Source: Colwellia sp.
Lineage (GTDB): Bacteria; Pseudomonadota; Gammaproteobacteria; Enterobacterales; Alteromonadaceae
Direction of reading: 5' to 3'
Length of the DNA stretch: 64,000 nt
Assembly (NCBI GenBank): GCA_013215295.1
Contig: JABSOZ010000013.1
Location: 62,001 to 126,000, forward strand
Position 1 is the stretch's first letter, and each line of letters opens with the position of its first letter. This document shows positions 43,484 through 51,741 of this stretch, piece after piece. The translations under genes and the position numbers were made by a program. Under the pieces are notes generated by a model. It worked only from the letters and a program-made list of their open reading frames with translations, did no database searches and had not been told where the DNA came from.

Positions 43484-44269
43484 ATGACCAAAAATAATTT
43501 ACCGAATGGTGTTTATATTTCAGGGCAGGGTACACCTGTTGTACTTCTGCACAGTTCGCTAAGTTCGGCAAAACAATGGCTGCTCTTAGTTAAACTACTT
43601 GAGCCTAACTTTTTAGTGATCAATGTCGATATTTTGGGTTACGGAAATGCAGATAAAGTGTCTGATGAGAAAAATTATAATTTTGATGTTGAAATTGAGC
43701 GTATTGAAAAGGTTCTTGATTGTGTTGCGCCAAATAAACCTCTTCATATAGTTGGGCACTCTTGTGGTGGTGCAATTGCATTAAAACTAGCTGTTGAACA
43801 GCCAGAACGTTTATTAAGCCTATCTTTATATGAGCCTGTCGCTTTTCATTTACTTGAACAAGGTAGTGAAGCTAGAACAATGTCAGACGAATTTGCGCTT
43901 AAGGTAGATATTGACGACAAGTATCTAGCCGCTGAGATATTTACTAATTTTTGGAATAAATCGGGTTTTTTCCGTTCCTTGCCACAAAAAATGCAAGCGT
44001 TAATGGCGAGAGATATGCCCAAGGTTAGCCTTGATTTTAAAGGACTGACCGCCGAAAACTACTCATTGAACGATCTCGGTCAGATTCAGTGCCGCGCATT
44101 AATCATGACGGGGCAGTATAGTCCTGAATTAAGTCATTTATTATCAAGTGAAATTAGGGCGAATTTGCCTAATGTAGAGCATAAAACGTTTCCCACAGGA
44201 CACATGGGTCCAGTAAGTCACAGTGAATTGATTCATTCTGAGATTGTAGAATTCATTCACCAAATTTGA
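43484..44269 (+). CDS. Alpha/beta hydrolase, divergent from the kynurenine block
   Basis: 261 aa with a complete alpha/beta hydrolase core: the oxyanion region VVLLHSSLSS, the nucleophile elbow GHSCGG (Ser near residue 93), an acid after LIMTGQYSPE, and the His in FPTGHMGPVSH. It has no signal peptide, so it is cytoplasmic. The place next to the tryptophan genes suggests a hydrolytic role in that pathway, such as formylkynurenine hydrolysis or a later ring-cleavage product, but this is only context. It ends before a strong terminator. Confidence 0.8.
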   Translation: MTKNNLPNGVYISGQGTPVVLLHSSLSSAKQWLLLVKLLEPNFLVINVDILGYGNADKVSDEKNYNFDVEIERIEKVLDCVAPNKPLHIVGHSCGGAIALKLAVEQPERLLSLSLYEPVAFHLLEQGSEARTMSDEFALKVDIDDKYLAAEIFTNFWNKSGFFRSLPQKMQALMARDMPKVSLDFKGLTAENYSLNDLGQIQCRALIMTGQYSPELSHLLSSEIRANLPNVEHKTFPTGHMGPVSHSELIHSEIVEFIHQI

Positions 44270-44332
44270 TGGGAAAATTATATAACAGCAAATATGCTGC
44301 TGCATTTGCATAATACCGATCGCTCTGAACAT

Positions 44333-44359
44333 AAAAAAGACGCCTAAGCGTCTTTTTTT
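44333..44359. terminator. Bidirectional terminator between the hydrolase gene and cysK
   Basis: AAAAAAGACGC-CTAA-GCGTCTTTTTTT, perfect pairing with T-runs on both strands, serving both convergent genes. Confidence 0.9.
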
Positions 44360-44376
44360 AACACGGAACTTTTACA

Positions 44377-45348
44377 TTACTGTATAAGTTCTTTATCAGA
44401 AAATTCATCACTAAACAAAGCACTTGATAAATAACGCTCTGCTGAGCTTGCTAAAATAACAACGATGTTTTTGCCTTCGTTCTCAGGCTTTTCAGCTAAA
44501 CGTTTTGCGGCAACAACAGCGGCACCTGAAGAGATACCCGCAAGAATACCTTCTTCTTTCATAAGACGGTGGCACATTGCCATCGCTTCATCGTTAGATA
44601 CTTTTTCGACAGCATCAACAAGGCTTAAATCTAAGTTTCCAGGAATAAAGCCGGCACCAATACCTTGGATTTTATGCGGGCCTGGTTTTAATTCTTCACC
44701 AGCCATTGTTTGGCTGATAACAGGGGAGTCAGTTGGCTCAACCGCAACAGACATAATGTTTTTACCTTTGATATTTTTAATATAACGACTAACTCCGGTA
44801 ATTGTTCCACCCGTTCCAACACCTGCTACAAAAATATCAATGTTACCGTCTGTATCTTCCCAAATTTCAGGGCCTGTGGTTTTTTCATGGATCTCAGGAT
44901 TGGCAGGGTTATCGAATTGACCCAATAAAACGTATTTTTCCGGATCTGAATCTTTAATTTCTTGAGCTTTAGCGATTGCGCCATTCATACCTTTAGCGCC
45001 ATCTGTTAATTCAAGCTTAGCGCCTAAAGCGGTTAATAATTTTCTTCGTTCTAAGCTCATGGTATTAGGCATGGTTAAGGTTATGCCATAACCTCGAGCA
45101 GCTGCAACAAAAGCAAGTGCTATACCTGTGTTACCACTTGTAGGCTCAACTATTTCTTTACCTGCAGTTAATAGGCCTTTCTTCTCAGCATCCCAGATCA
45201 TATTTGCGCCGATACGACATTTAACACTAGCACTTGGATTTCTTGATTCTATTTTAGCAAAAACATTACCTTTGGTTACACGGTTAAGTCTTACCAGAGG
45301 CGTTTTGCCGATAGCGGTTGAGTTATCTTCAAATATTGTAGTCATCAT
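44377..45348 (-). CDS. cysK: Cysteine synthase A
   Basis: 323 aa PLP enzyme of fold type II that forms L-cysteine from O-acetylserine and sulfide. The PLP Lys is in [11 protein letters not shown] near residue 44; the substrate loop is [11 protein letters not shown]; the phosphate-binding loop is [11 protein letters not shown]; and [10 protein letters not shown] holds the ring-nitrogen Ser. Length is the family's usual one. AAGGATCT precedes the double ATG. It is monocistronic. Confidence 0.95.
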   Translation of the reverse strand: MMTTIFEDNSTAIGKTPLVRLNRVTKGNVFAKIESRNPSASVKCRIGANMIWDAEKKGLLTAGKEIVEPTSGNTGIALAFVAAARGYGITLTMPNTMSLERRKLLTALGAKLELTDGAKGMNGAIAKAQEIKDSDPEKYVLLGQFDNPANPEIHEKTTGPEIWEDTDGNIDIFVAGVGTGGTITGVSRYIKNIKGKNIMSVAVEPTDSPVISQTMAGEELKPGPHKIQGIGAGFIPGNLDLSLVDAVEKVSNDEAMAMCHRLMKEEGILAGISSGAAVVAAKRLAEKPENEGKNIVVILASSAERYLSSALFSDEFSDKELIQ

Positions 45349-45749
45349 AGATCCTTGGGTGAGCTTTAATTATTTTAATATAACAAGGTTAGCGCTTTAT
45401 AGAATAAAAAAAAGTTATATTTTGTTAATTATTATGCCAAAAAAGAATATAGCCGTGTTTTTTTAATCGTATTAAGCGGTATTTTTGTAACATCACTGTT
45501 TTAGTAGCGATTTAAGTTTTTTAATTTGTAAGATAAGCTTTTGTTTTTCATCGTTAATAAGTATTCCTTTCAGTTATATTACTTGTTAAATAAAGAATAT
45601 GTATTTTCATTATTAATATTATAAATAAATGTCAGTTGGATAAAAAATAGCCATTCACTTATGATTATTCAACTGGTCGAACGTCCGATGAGTTAGCTAT
45701 CAATAATAAAAAATGACGTAACAAAATAATTATAATAATGGGGAAATAA
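45349..45749. other. Non-coding gap
   Basis: About 400 nt, very AT-rich, holding the cysK promoter and that of the next gene. No further gene, repeat or structured element is apparent. TAATGGGGAAATAA before 45750 gives the ribosome site. Confidence 0.4.
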
Positions 45750-46802
45750 ATGAATATAATCAAAAGTGTAGTCGCTATTGCCGTACTCTATTTTACTCTT
45801 TACTCAATGGCTTCACATAGTAAGGAATATAAAATAGTACTCATCCATGGCTTCCAACCACAACAACTCATAGTTGACGGTGATGTTACAGAAAGTGGTC
45901 AAAATTACTGGCAAGGCTACTGGAACAATCGCAGTGATGCCAGAATTGACTGGCCTTCATATGAACGAATAGAAGGTAAAATCGCAACTGACTATGTTTG
46001 GCCAAAGTTAAAGTCGTTTGCTGAAAGTAACTTCTGCTCGCCTGGTTGCATATTTGTCACTCACTCTACTGGAGATTTAGTCGCGCGGTACATTATCGAT
46101 AACCAAGAAAATTGGTTAGAAAATGCGGGGTTACCGCCACTAAACATTGTTGCTACATTTGATATTGCTGGTGCCGGCGGTGGCAGCGAATTAGCTGACT
46201 TAGCCGTAAGCGTTGCTCAAGCTACTGAAACTTGGTCTTTCCTATTAGAAGCTGCATTGGAAGCCTGGCTTGGCGGAGATCTTGGAGATGAAATGGGCGT
46301 TCTCCACGATTTAAAAGTTAATAACGCTAGACAACTCGCCCCGTTACCTGACGCTAGGATCCCTCGCTTACGTTTCGTCGGTGATGCAAGTGAATATTTA
46401 GGCGTTACTAGCCCATTTATTCAAGGAAATGATGATGGTGTCGTTGGCACTCACTCATCTTGTGGTGGCAATCGTCAAGGAAAGTATGGCAGCTGTAGTG
46501 CTAACATTGCTTTTAACGGGAAAATTTCAAATCAAAGCAATGCAGTTTCAGGTTTTATGCCTTACCATTATCCAATGCTTATGGGCGCAGACTATAGTCA
46601 CGGTTCACTTCTTGAGTCGAAACAGCAAGGCAAAGTGACAGCAGCGAGCAACCAGAAAAATCTGTTATCAGGAGAGAGTATTCATTTTGATTTGTATACT
46701 GAAACGACTGGTTGGTGGCTTTGGAAAAGCGATTACCTTTATGTACAAAATTCAAATGAAGAAAGTATGTCAATGCTAATTTATGACGCACTTCCAAACT
46801 AA
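45750..46802 (+). CDS. Secreted lipase-like alpha/beta hydrolase
   Basis: 350 aa with a signal peptide (SVVAIAVLYFTLYSMA). The oxyanion HG is in KIVLIHGFQP; the nucleophile elbow is THSTGD near residue 110, a GxSxG variant with Thr at the first place; then FDIAGAGGGSELADLA; Asp in GNDDGVVG; and His near HYPMLM or SHGSLL. Cys pairs (FCSPGCIF and SSCGGNRQGKYGSCS) suggest disulfides, as expected outside the cytoplasm. The substrate is unknown; esterase or lipase activity is likely. The next gene, 77 nt downstream, encodes a membrane-anchored protein that may work with it. Confidence 0.8.
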   Translation: MNIIKSVVAIAVLYFTLYSMASHSKEYKIVLIHGFQPQQLIVDGDVTESGQNYWQGYWNNRSDARIDWPSYERIEGKIATDYVWPKLKSFAESNFCSPGCIFVTHSTGDLVARYIIDNQENWLENAGLPPLNIVATFDIAGAGGGSELADLAVSVAQATETWSFLLEAALEAWLGGDLGDEMGVLHDLKVNNARQLAPLPDARIPRLRFVGDASEYLGVTSPFIQGNDDGVVGTHSSCGGNRQGKYGSCSANIAFNGKISNQSNAVSGFMPYHYPMLMGADYSHGSLLESKQQGKVTAASNQKNLLSGESIHFDLYTETTGWWLWKSDYLYVQNSNEESMSMLIYDALPN

Positions 46803-46879
46803 ATAACAACATAGGTCTGTTGGTTTTTTGAAATATGTTAAGGAAGACCAACAGTTCCTAAACGGAAAGGTCGCTAGTT

Positions 46880-47932
46880 ATGAAAAGTAATCCATTTTTG
46901 AAGCGAATAATGGCAATCAGTATTATTGCTATTATTATTTGGCTTTTTTGGCCATCAATTCCACATCATTTGACAACTGCAAATGAACAAGTCATTAAGG
47001 TTCAGGAGATAAAACCTATAAACCTGCCAGCCAAAATTATTAATCAGAATACCCCGTTAGCTATTAAAACAAGAACTATCACATCAAACGACTCTGCAAC
47101 CTTAGTTGCTAAAGCGTATGCCGCAGAACTAAACTTTCCACCGTATTCACAACCGTTAACAGAGAGCGATTTTGACCGTTTGAAACCAAACCACTTTAAT
47201 CCACAGTCTATTCCGGTAGATGATAATGGTAATGTCGTTAGCGCGTCATTATCAAAATATCGTTACATCTACCCAGAACCCGTTTTAGCAACGCTTGCCG
47301 GAGAAAACATAGAACATGCTGAACTTGAGCTTGTTGACATATCCACAGGGGAGTTGATTTTAACCCGTATATTTGAAAAGGGAGATGTTAACTGGTATTC
47401 ACAATTTGAAGGTAATAATAATCTCCCAACGCAGCTGCAAGCAAGGATAAAAGCTTATGTTAATGGTAAAAACGTTAGTATTGCTTTAGCGCTTAAATAT
47501 GTCGATTCCGTCGCCACACTGGAAAGTTTTGACCCTGCATTCCATCAAGATGCAGATATGATTTTAACAGCAAATCTCACCACTAGAGAGGCGGGGCTTT
47601 ATCGAATACGCGCAAATATTTTTGATGCGAAACATCAACCTATTGCACACTTAGTAAGCAAAAAGAAGCTGGGTAAGGGGAATAGTCATATGGATTTGAA
47701 AGTCCACCAATCGGTTTTAAAAGAAAAAAAAGCACCTTTTTACTTATCTACTTTTTCCATTGAGTTAATGTCACCGGCTCCTGGAAAAATTACAAAATAC
47801 GGGGATAGTGCAATCAAGGAATATGTCATTAAAAATTTTTCACTCTCTAGTTTAAGTGAAATACCTTATCAATCTTCTGAGCAAGAACAACAGCGGTTGT
47901 TATTACTGCAGAATATGGCTGATGGGAGGTGA
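46880..47932 (+). CDS. Membrane-anchored periplasmic protein, possible partner of the lipase-like enzyme
   Basis: 350 aa with one N-terminal transmembrane helix (IMAISIIAIIIWLFWPSIP, residues 10-28) and a periplasmic remainder. Two beta-rich parts are seen: about residues 100-200 (HAELELVDISTGELILTRIF) and 215-330 (ADMILTANLTTREAGLYRIRANIFD). There is no recognised domain and no Cys. The layout of a lipase-like gene followed by a protein with an N-terminal anchor recalls lipase-specific foldases, but no foldase motif is visible, so this is only a suggestion. GGAAAGG precedes the ATG at a distance. Confidence 0.6.
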   Translation: MKSNPFLKRIMAISIIAIIIWLFWPSIPHHLTTANEQVIKVQEIKPINLPAKIINQNTPLAIKTRTITSNDSATLVAKAYAAELNFPPYSQPLTESDFDRLKPNHFNPQSIPVDDNGNVVSASLSKYRYIYPEPVLATLAGENIEHAELELVDISTGELILTRIFEKGDVNWYSQFEGNNNLPTQLQARIKAYVNGKNVSIALALKYVDSVATLESFDPAFHQDADMILTANLTTREAGLYRIRANIFDAKHQPIAHLVSKKKLGKGNSHMDLKVHQSVLKEKKAPFYLSTFSIELMSPAPGKITKYGDSAIKEYVIKNFSLSSLSEIPYQSSEQEQQRLLLLQNMADGR

Positions 47933-48014
47933 ATAAATAAAGTCACTTACTATTTGCAGTTTATTAAAATTTCATTGATATTATCAAGCAACTCATAAAA
48001 CTTAGGTTCGGTAA

Positions 48015-49211
48015 ATGTTAAAACAGAATGACAAATTGACGGACACTCAATCTCACAATGCTGTGAATATCAGCGATGAAGGTTTTGTTGATAATCCATT
48101 TTTAACAGAAGACGAAACTAAGAAAATACTGACGCCATTCGCTTTTAAAATTGATGAGAGCCTTTTTGGTATTCCTCTAGCTGTGCCTTGGCGTCGAGGT
48201 TTTGCTTTGCTTATTGACTTTATTTTGATTGCTATTCTTAGTAGTGCTCCAGGTGAATTACTCGCAATTGTGGTTGCTATTACTTTTTATCGAATAGGGA
48301 ACGTGAAAAGCCGTAATAAGGTTGGTAAATTAAAGCGACTTAAGCGCATAGCTTTTCAGCTTGTAGGGGCCGTTATTATTTTCGTCCTCTTAATTGATGT
48401 GCTGCCTAGTTTATTTGAAGATTCGCCCTCTGATAGTCTTGTAACCTCTGACACTGTTGTCATTTCTGAGCACGGTGGTGATTCATTAAACTGGACAGAT
48501 GCTATTGCTTTAGCTGCATTATCAACGGGAGCTTTCCAAGAAATAAATGCGAGTTCATGTACAGATATTACCTGTTGGAAGTCTGAATTGTTACCTTTTG
48601 TTGAACAAATTCCAACACTTACCCAAAATGATGAAACAGTAAAGAAATTGGTTGATACTTTGGTGGCAACTGTAGATGAGAGAAATAAACTCAATAAGGG
48701 ATCTAGAGAAGCCTTAGAGCAATACTTTTTTGATGAATATTTAGAAGTTAAAACTAAACTTGTACCTGAAGAGCTACTTGTAAAAGCTGAAAGCACTGAA
48801 AGTATAGATAACCCTGTTCAAATCAAAGATGAAAAACCACAAGTAGATAAAAGCGCCTTTGGGTATAAAGGAGTCGAGTGGATGAAAGGTATTATTGAAG
48901 ATCTAGGGTTGGGTTTTGGCTGGGCTGCATTTTATTTTACGGTATTAACGTCTATCTGGAATGGACAAACGCCGGGTAAGAAGTTTTTTAAGATACGTGT
49001 TGTCCAATTAGATGGCACCAAATTGTCAGTATGGGATAGTTTCGGACGATACGGCGGATATGGTGCAGGATTAGCGACAGGTTTGTTGGGTTTCTTACAA
49101 ATTTACTGGGATCCAAATCGCCAAGCTATTCATGATAAAATTTCATCAACTATTGTTATTGATGTAACAAAGTTTGAGCAAATGAAAAGCGCTGATAATA
49201 ATAAAAACTAA
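48015..49211 (+). CDS. RDD-family membrane protein
   Basis: 398 aa. The RDD domain is split: WRRGFALLIDFILIAILSS (around residue 60, with the Arg and Asp that name the family) and near the C-terminus GQTPGKKFFKIRVVQLDG followed by WDPNRQAIHDKISSTIVI. About four transmembrane helices are predicted by eye. Between helices 2 and 3 lies a ~150-residue soluble insertion with two Cys (CTDITCW). RDD proteins have been linked to ion transport in a few cases; the role here is unknown. It follows the previous gene by 82 nt, same direction. Confidence 0.85.
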   Translation: MLKQNDKLTDTQSHNAVNISDEGFVDNPFLTEDETKKILTPFAFKIDESLFGIPLAVPWRRGFALLIDFILIAILSSAPGELLAIVVAITFYRIGNVKSRNKVGKLKRLKRIAFQLVGAVIIFVLLIDVLPSLFEDSPSDSLVTSDTVVISEHGGDSLNWTDAIALAALSTGAFQEINASSCTDITCWKSELLPFVEQIPTLTQNDETVKKLVDTLVATVDERNKLNKGSREALEQYFFDEYLEVKTKLVPEELLVKAESTESIDNPVQIKDEKPQVDKSAFGYKGVEWMKGIIEDLGLGFGWAAFYFTVLTSIWNGQTPGKKFFKIRVVQLDGTKLSVWDSFGRYGGYGAGLATGLLGFLQIYWDPNRQAIHDKISSTIVIDVTKFEQMKSADNNKN

Positions 49212-49261
49212 GTTTGTTAACATGCATTATCCAACTTAGTTTTTATCTCGGAAAATTAGCT

Positions 49262-51568
49262 TTAAGGCATCCAAGCGTAGCTGATTTTTGTGAATAAAGT
49301 ACGTTCTTCACGCCTTAAGTCATTTAAGTCGTCATCTCGGTAACTGATATCAGAATAACCTAAGAAAAATACCGTTTGCGGGTTGAGTTTATAGCTATAT
49401 ATTAATTGCGTTGATAAATCGCTATTGGTTTTAGAATAGGCAGAAACGTTGTTATCAAGATTTTTATCAACGTCTGAGTAGACAACATTTAATTTCAGGT
49501 AGCTGTTTACGTCAAATTGGTAAGACACTCTCAATTCAATCAAATTAGCATCATAAACATTACCTTCTTTAGCATCGAGGGTTTCATAGGTATAAGAAAA
49601 ATCAATTTCTAAATGGCTAGTAGGGTTAATTCGAGTGTTCGCATAAAACTCTTGGTAGTCAGCAATGCGATTATTTTGATAATCTATTTTTTCACCAAAG
49701 GAAAAATAGAGCTCGCCGTATAAATAGGTTGTAGGCTTTATATTGGTAAATATCGTGACAAGCTTCTCGGTAAAACGATCGGTATTTCCATCAATTGAAT
49801 CATCTAAGGAAAGAGCAGTACTGCCATGAATCAATTCTTTTAATTCACTGTGTCGTAAGCCTATTTTATCAGCATAAATAAACATGATATCAAATGATGA
49901 TAGTTTAGGACCGTCAATGGTAAAACTTGAAGCTAAGCTCTTCTCAAGTAATTCTCCATTTTCATTGTGCTTAATTTGCCATTGACCCGACAACTTTGCT
50001 TCTTGCCAAAAACTGTCGCCTTCACCATAGAAGAAGCGGTCAACTAAAAGTCTTTCATCTTGATAATCAGCTTTTGGCATGTAACCTAAATCAGCACGAA
50101 AATCTTTGCCTATTCTCTGATGTTCTGCGTTTACCGACCAATATTCAGAGTCATGTTCAAAACTTACTTTCATGGCTTGATCAGAAAGTTCATCAGTTTG
50201 TTCTATTGAATAGTCACTATTTGAATGAACAACTTGCGCCAGCACAGCATTTGAGTCATTCATTCTATATTTGGTATTTAAACCCGCAACCGTGTTTTGA
50301 TAATTATCAGACTTTCTTAACGTGCTTATCGCGCCTAAAGAAAAGTCTTCTGAAAAATCGTAACGATACTTAAAAGCACCAGAGTGACTTTCTTCTTTTA
50401 AAAATTTCAAACTTGAGCCAGTATTTCCTGGCACAATATAATTAGTTTCTGTGTCATGACTGATAAAAGCACCGTAAGTATGCTTGTCATTTGTCCCGGT
50501 TAATTTTGCACCATAATCAGGGTCAGCAATGTTTCGTGTATAAACTAAATTAAAATTTGAAGTGAAATAGTCAGAATTTTCTACAAAGAAAGGTCGAGCT
50601 TCTTGATAATATAAAGAATACGTTTTGTTGACATTGAGTTGTCCAGCATCAGATTCTACTGTGGAAAAATCAGGGTTTACCGTCACGTTTAATAACGTGT
50701 TGGCATTGATACCCCAACGTAAATCTACACCAGCTTCTGTCTCGTTATCGTTATGCCATTCATCTTGTGGGTCGTATATATCACGCTTATCATTTTTACT
50801 GGCAACAACAGCAGGGGTTATCATCACGTTGTTACCCGTTTTTGCGTGTTTAAAGCCTTTTGCCTCGGGAATTTGACATAACCAACAGTCATTGTCTCGA
50901 TCGAGTGGCACATGGGATATACGTAGACGAGAATCTCGAGGGTAAAGACGAATAAACTCAATTGCCCATGTTTTCTCTTCATCTGTATCGGCAAAGTTTA
51001 AGGTATGGTATGGCACTGCCATTTCGACTTGATAGCCTGTAGGTGTTCTTTTCCCAAAGGATTGCCACATGCCGTCCCAAGCTGAATTTACATCACCGGT
51101 AAGCTCGTTTCTTATTCGGTCTATTTGCGCACCATGCGGGTTAACAAATAATTCATAACTTAAACGACGATTGTTGTAGGTGTCGAGTTTGATACCGACA
51201 ATATCGTCTTCGATTCTTGTATCTCGGTCTCCTAGATAGGCAATAATTTCTTCTGGATTAGGGTCTTGTGCAATAAAAGAAATATAGATTGTATCGCCAT
51301 TTTCGAAAATTTTAGCGGTAGTCTTTACTGGGCTTGGTTTGTTATTCCAAGGACTGTTAACAATATTGAGTTCTATTGATAATGCATGTGACCATTCAGC
51401 ATCGGTGATGTCGCCATCGATGGTGACTTTTTGGTTCAAATAAGGTATCGATAAATGGTCGATTTCATTGATTTTTTGATCATTAGCATTTTGTTCAGCA
51501 AAACTGTTTTGGCAAACTAGTAAGAATAAACCAGCTACTAGGGCTTTGTAGCTATTTCTTAACAACAT
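49262..51568 (-). CDS. DUF5916 outer-membrane-barrel-like protein with CBM9-like N-terminus (paralogue A)
   Basis: 768 aa from ATG 51568, preceded by TGGAG; the signal peptide is ALVAGLFLLVCQNSFA. Residues ~40-230 form a carbohydrate-binding family 9-like beta-sandwich (VTIDGDITDAEWSHA, FENGDTIYISFIAQDPNPEEI, NRRLSYELFVNPHGAQIDRI). The rest is DUF5916: VDLRWGINANTLLNVTVNPDFSTVESD, YQEARPFFVENSDYF and strands ending in FTKISYAWMP, with the C-terminal aromatic residue pattern of outer-membrane barrels. A surface role in polymer binding or uptake is guessed for the family. It is paralogous to the next gene, same strand. Confidence 0.85.
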   Translation of the reverse strand: MLLRNSYKALVAGLFLLVCQNSFAEQNANDQKINEIDHLSIPYLNQKVTIDGDITDAEWSHALSIELNIVNSPWNNKPSPVKTTAKIFENGDTIYISFIAQDPNPEEIIAYLGDRDTRIEDDIVGIKLDTYNNRRLSYELFVNPHGAQIDRIRNELTGDVNSAWDGMWQSFGKRTPTGYQVEMAVPYHTLNFADTDEEKTWAIEFIRLYPRDSRLRISHVPLDRDNDCWLCQIPEAKGFKHAKTGNNVMITPAVVASKNDKRDIYDPQDEWHNDNETEAGVDLRWGINANTLLNVTVNPDFSTVESDAGQLNVNKTYSLYYQEARPFFVENSDYFTSNFNLVYTRNIADPDYGAKLTGTNDKHTYGAFISHDTETNYIVPGNTGSSLKFLKEESHSGAFKYRYDFSEDFSLGAISTLRKSDNYQNTVAGLNTKYRMNDSNAVLAQVVHSNSDYSIEQTDELSDQAMKVSFEHDSEYWSVNAEHQRIGKDFRADLGYMPKADYQDERLLVDRFFYGEGDSFWQEAKLSGQWQIKHNENGELLEKSLASSFTIDGPKLSSFDIMFIYADKIGLRHSELKELIHGSTALSLDDSIDGNTDRFTEKLVTIFTNIKPTTYLYGELYFSFGEKIDYQNNRIADYQEFYANTRINPTSHLEIDFSYTYETLDAKEGNVYDANLIELRVSYQFDVNSYLKLNVVYSDVDKNLDNNVSAYSKTNSDLSTQLIYSYKLNPQTVFFLGYSDISYRDDDLNDLRREERTLFTKISYAWMP

Positions 51569-51681
51569 TTTATCTCCAGCGATAATATTTATTATTTTTA
51601 TTAAAATTATTCGCGGCAAATTGTGTCAAATAAACGCCGTTAAAACAATCATTAGTTACTTTAGTTTAATGTTTATTTAAC

Positions 51682-51708
51682 AAAAAAAAGTCGCCAGATG
51701 GCGACTTT
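51682..51708. terminator. Terminator between the two DUF5916 genes
   Basis: AAAGTCGCC-AGA-TGGCGACTTT preceded by A-run. It lies just after paralogue B (stop at 51742) and so separates the two transcription units. Confidence 0.75.
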
Positions 51709-51741
51709 ACGTTAAAGTAGATAATTGATTTTCTGTTTATA

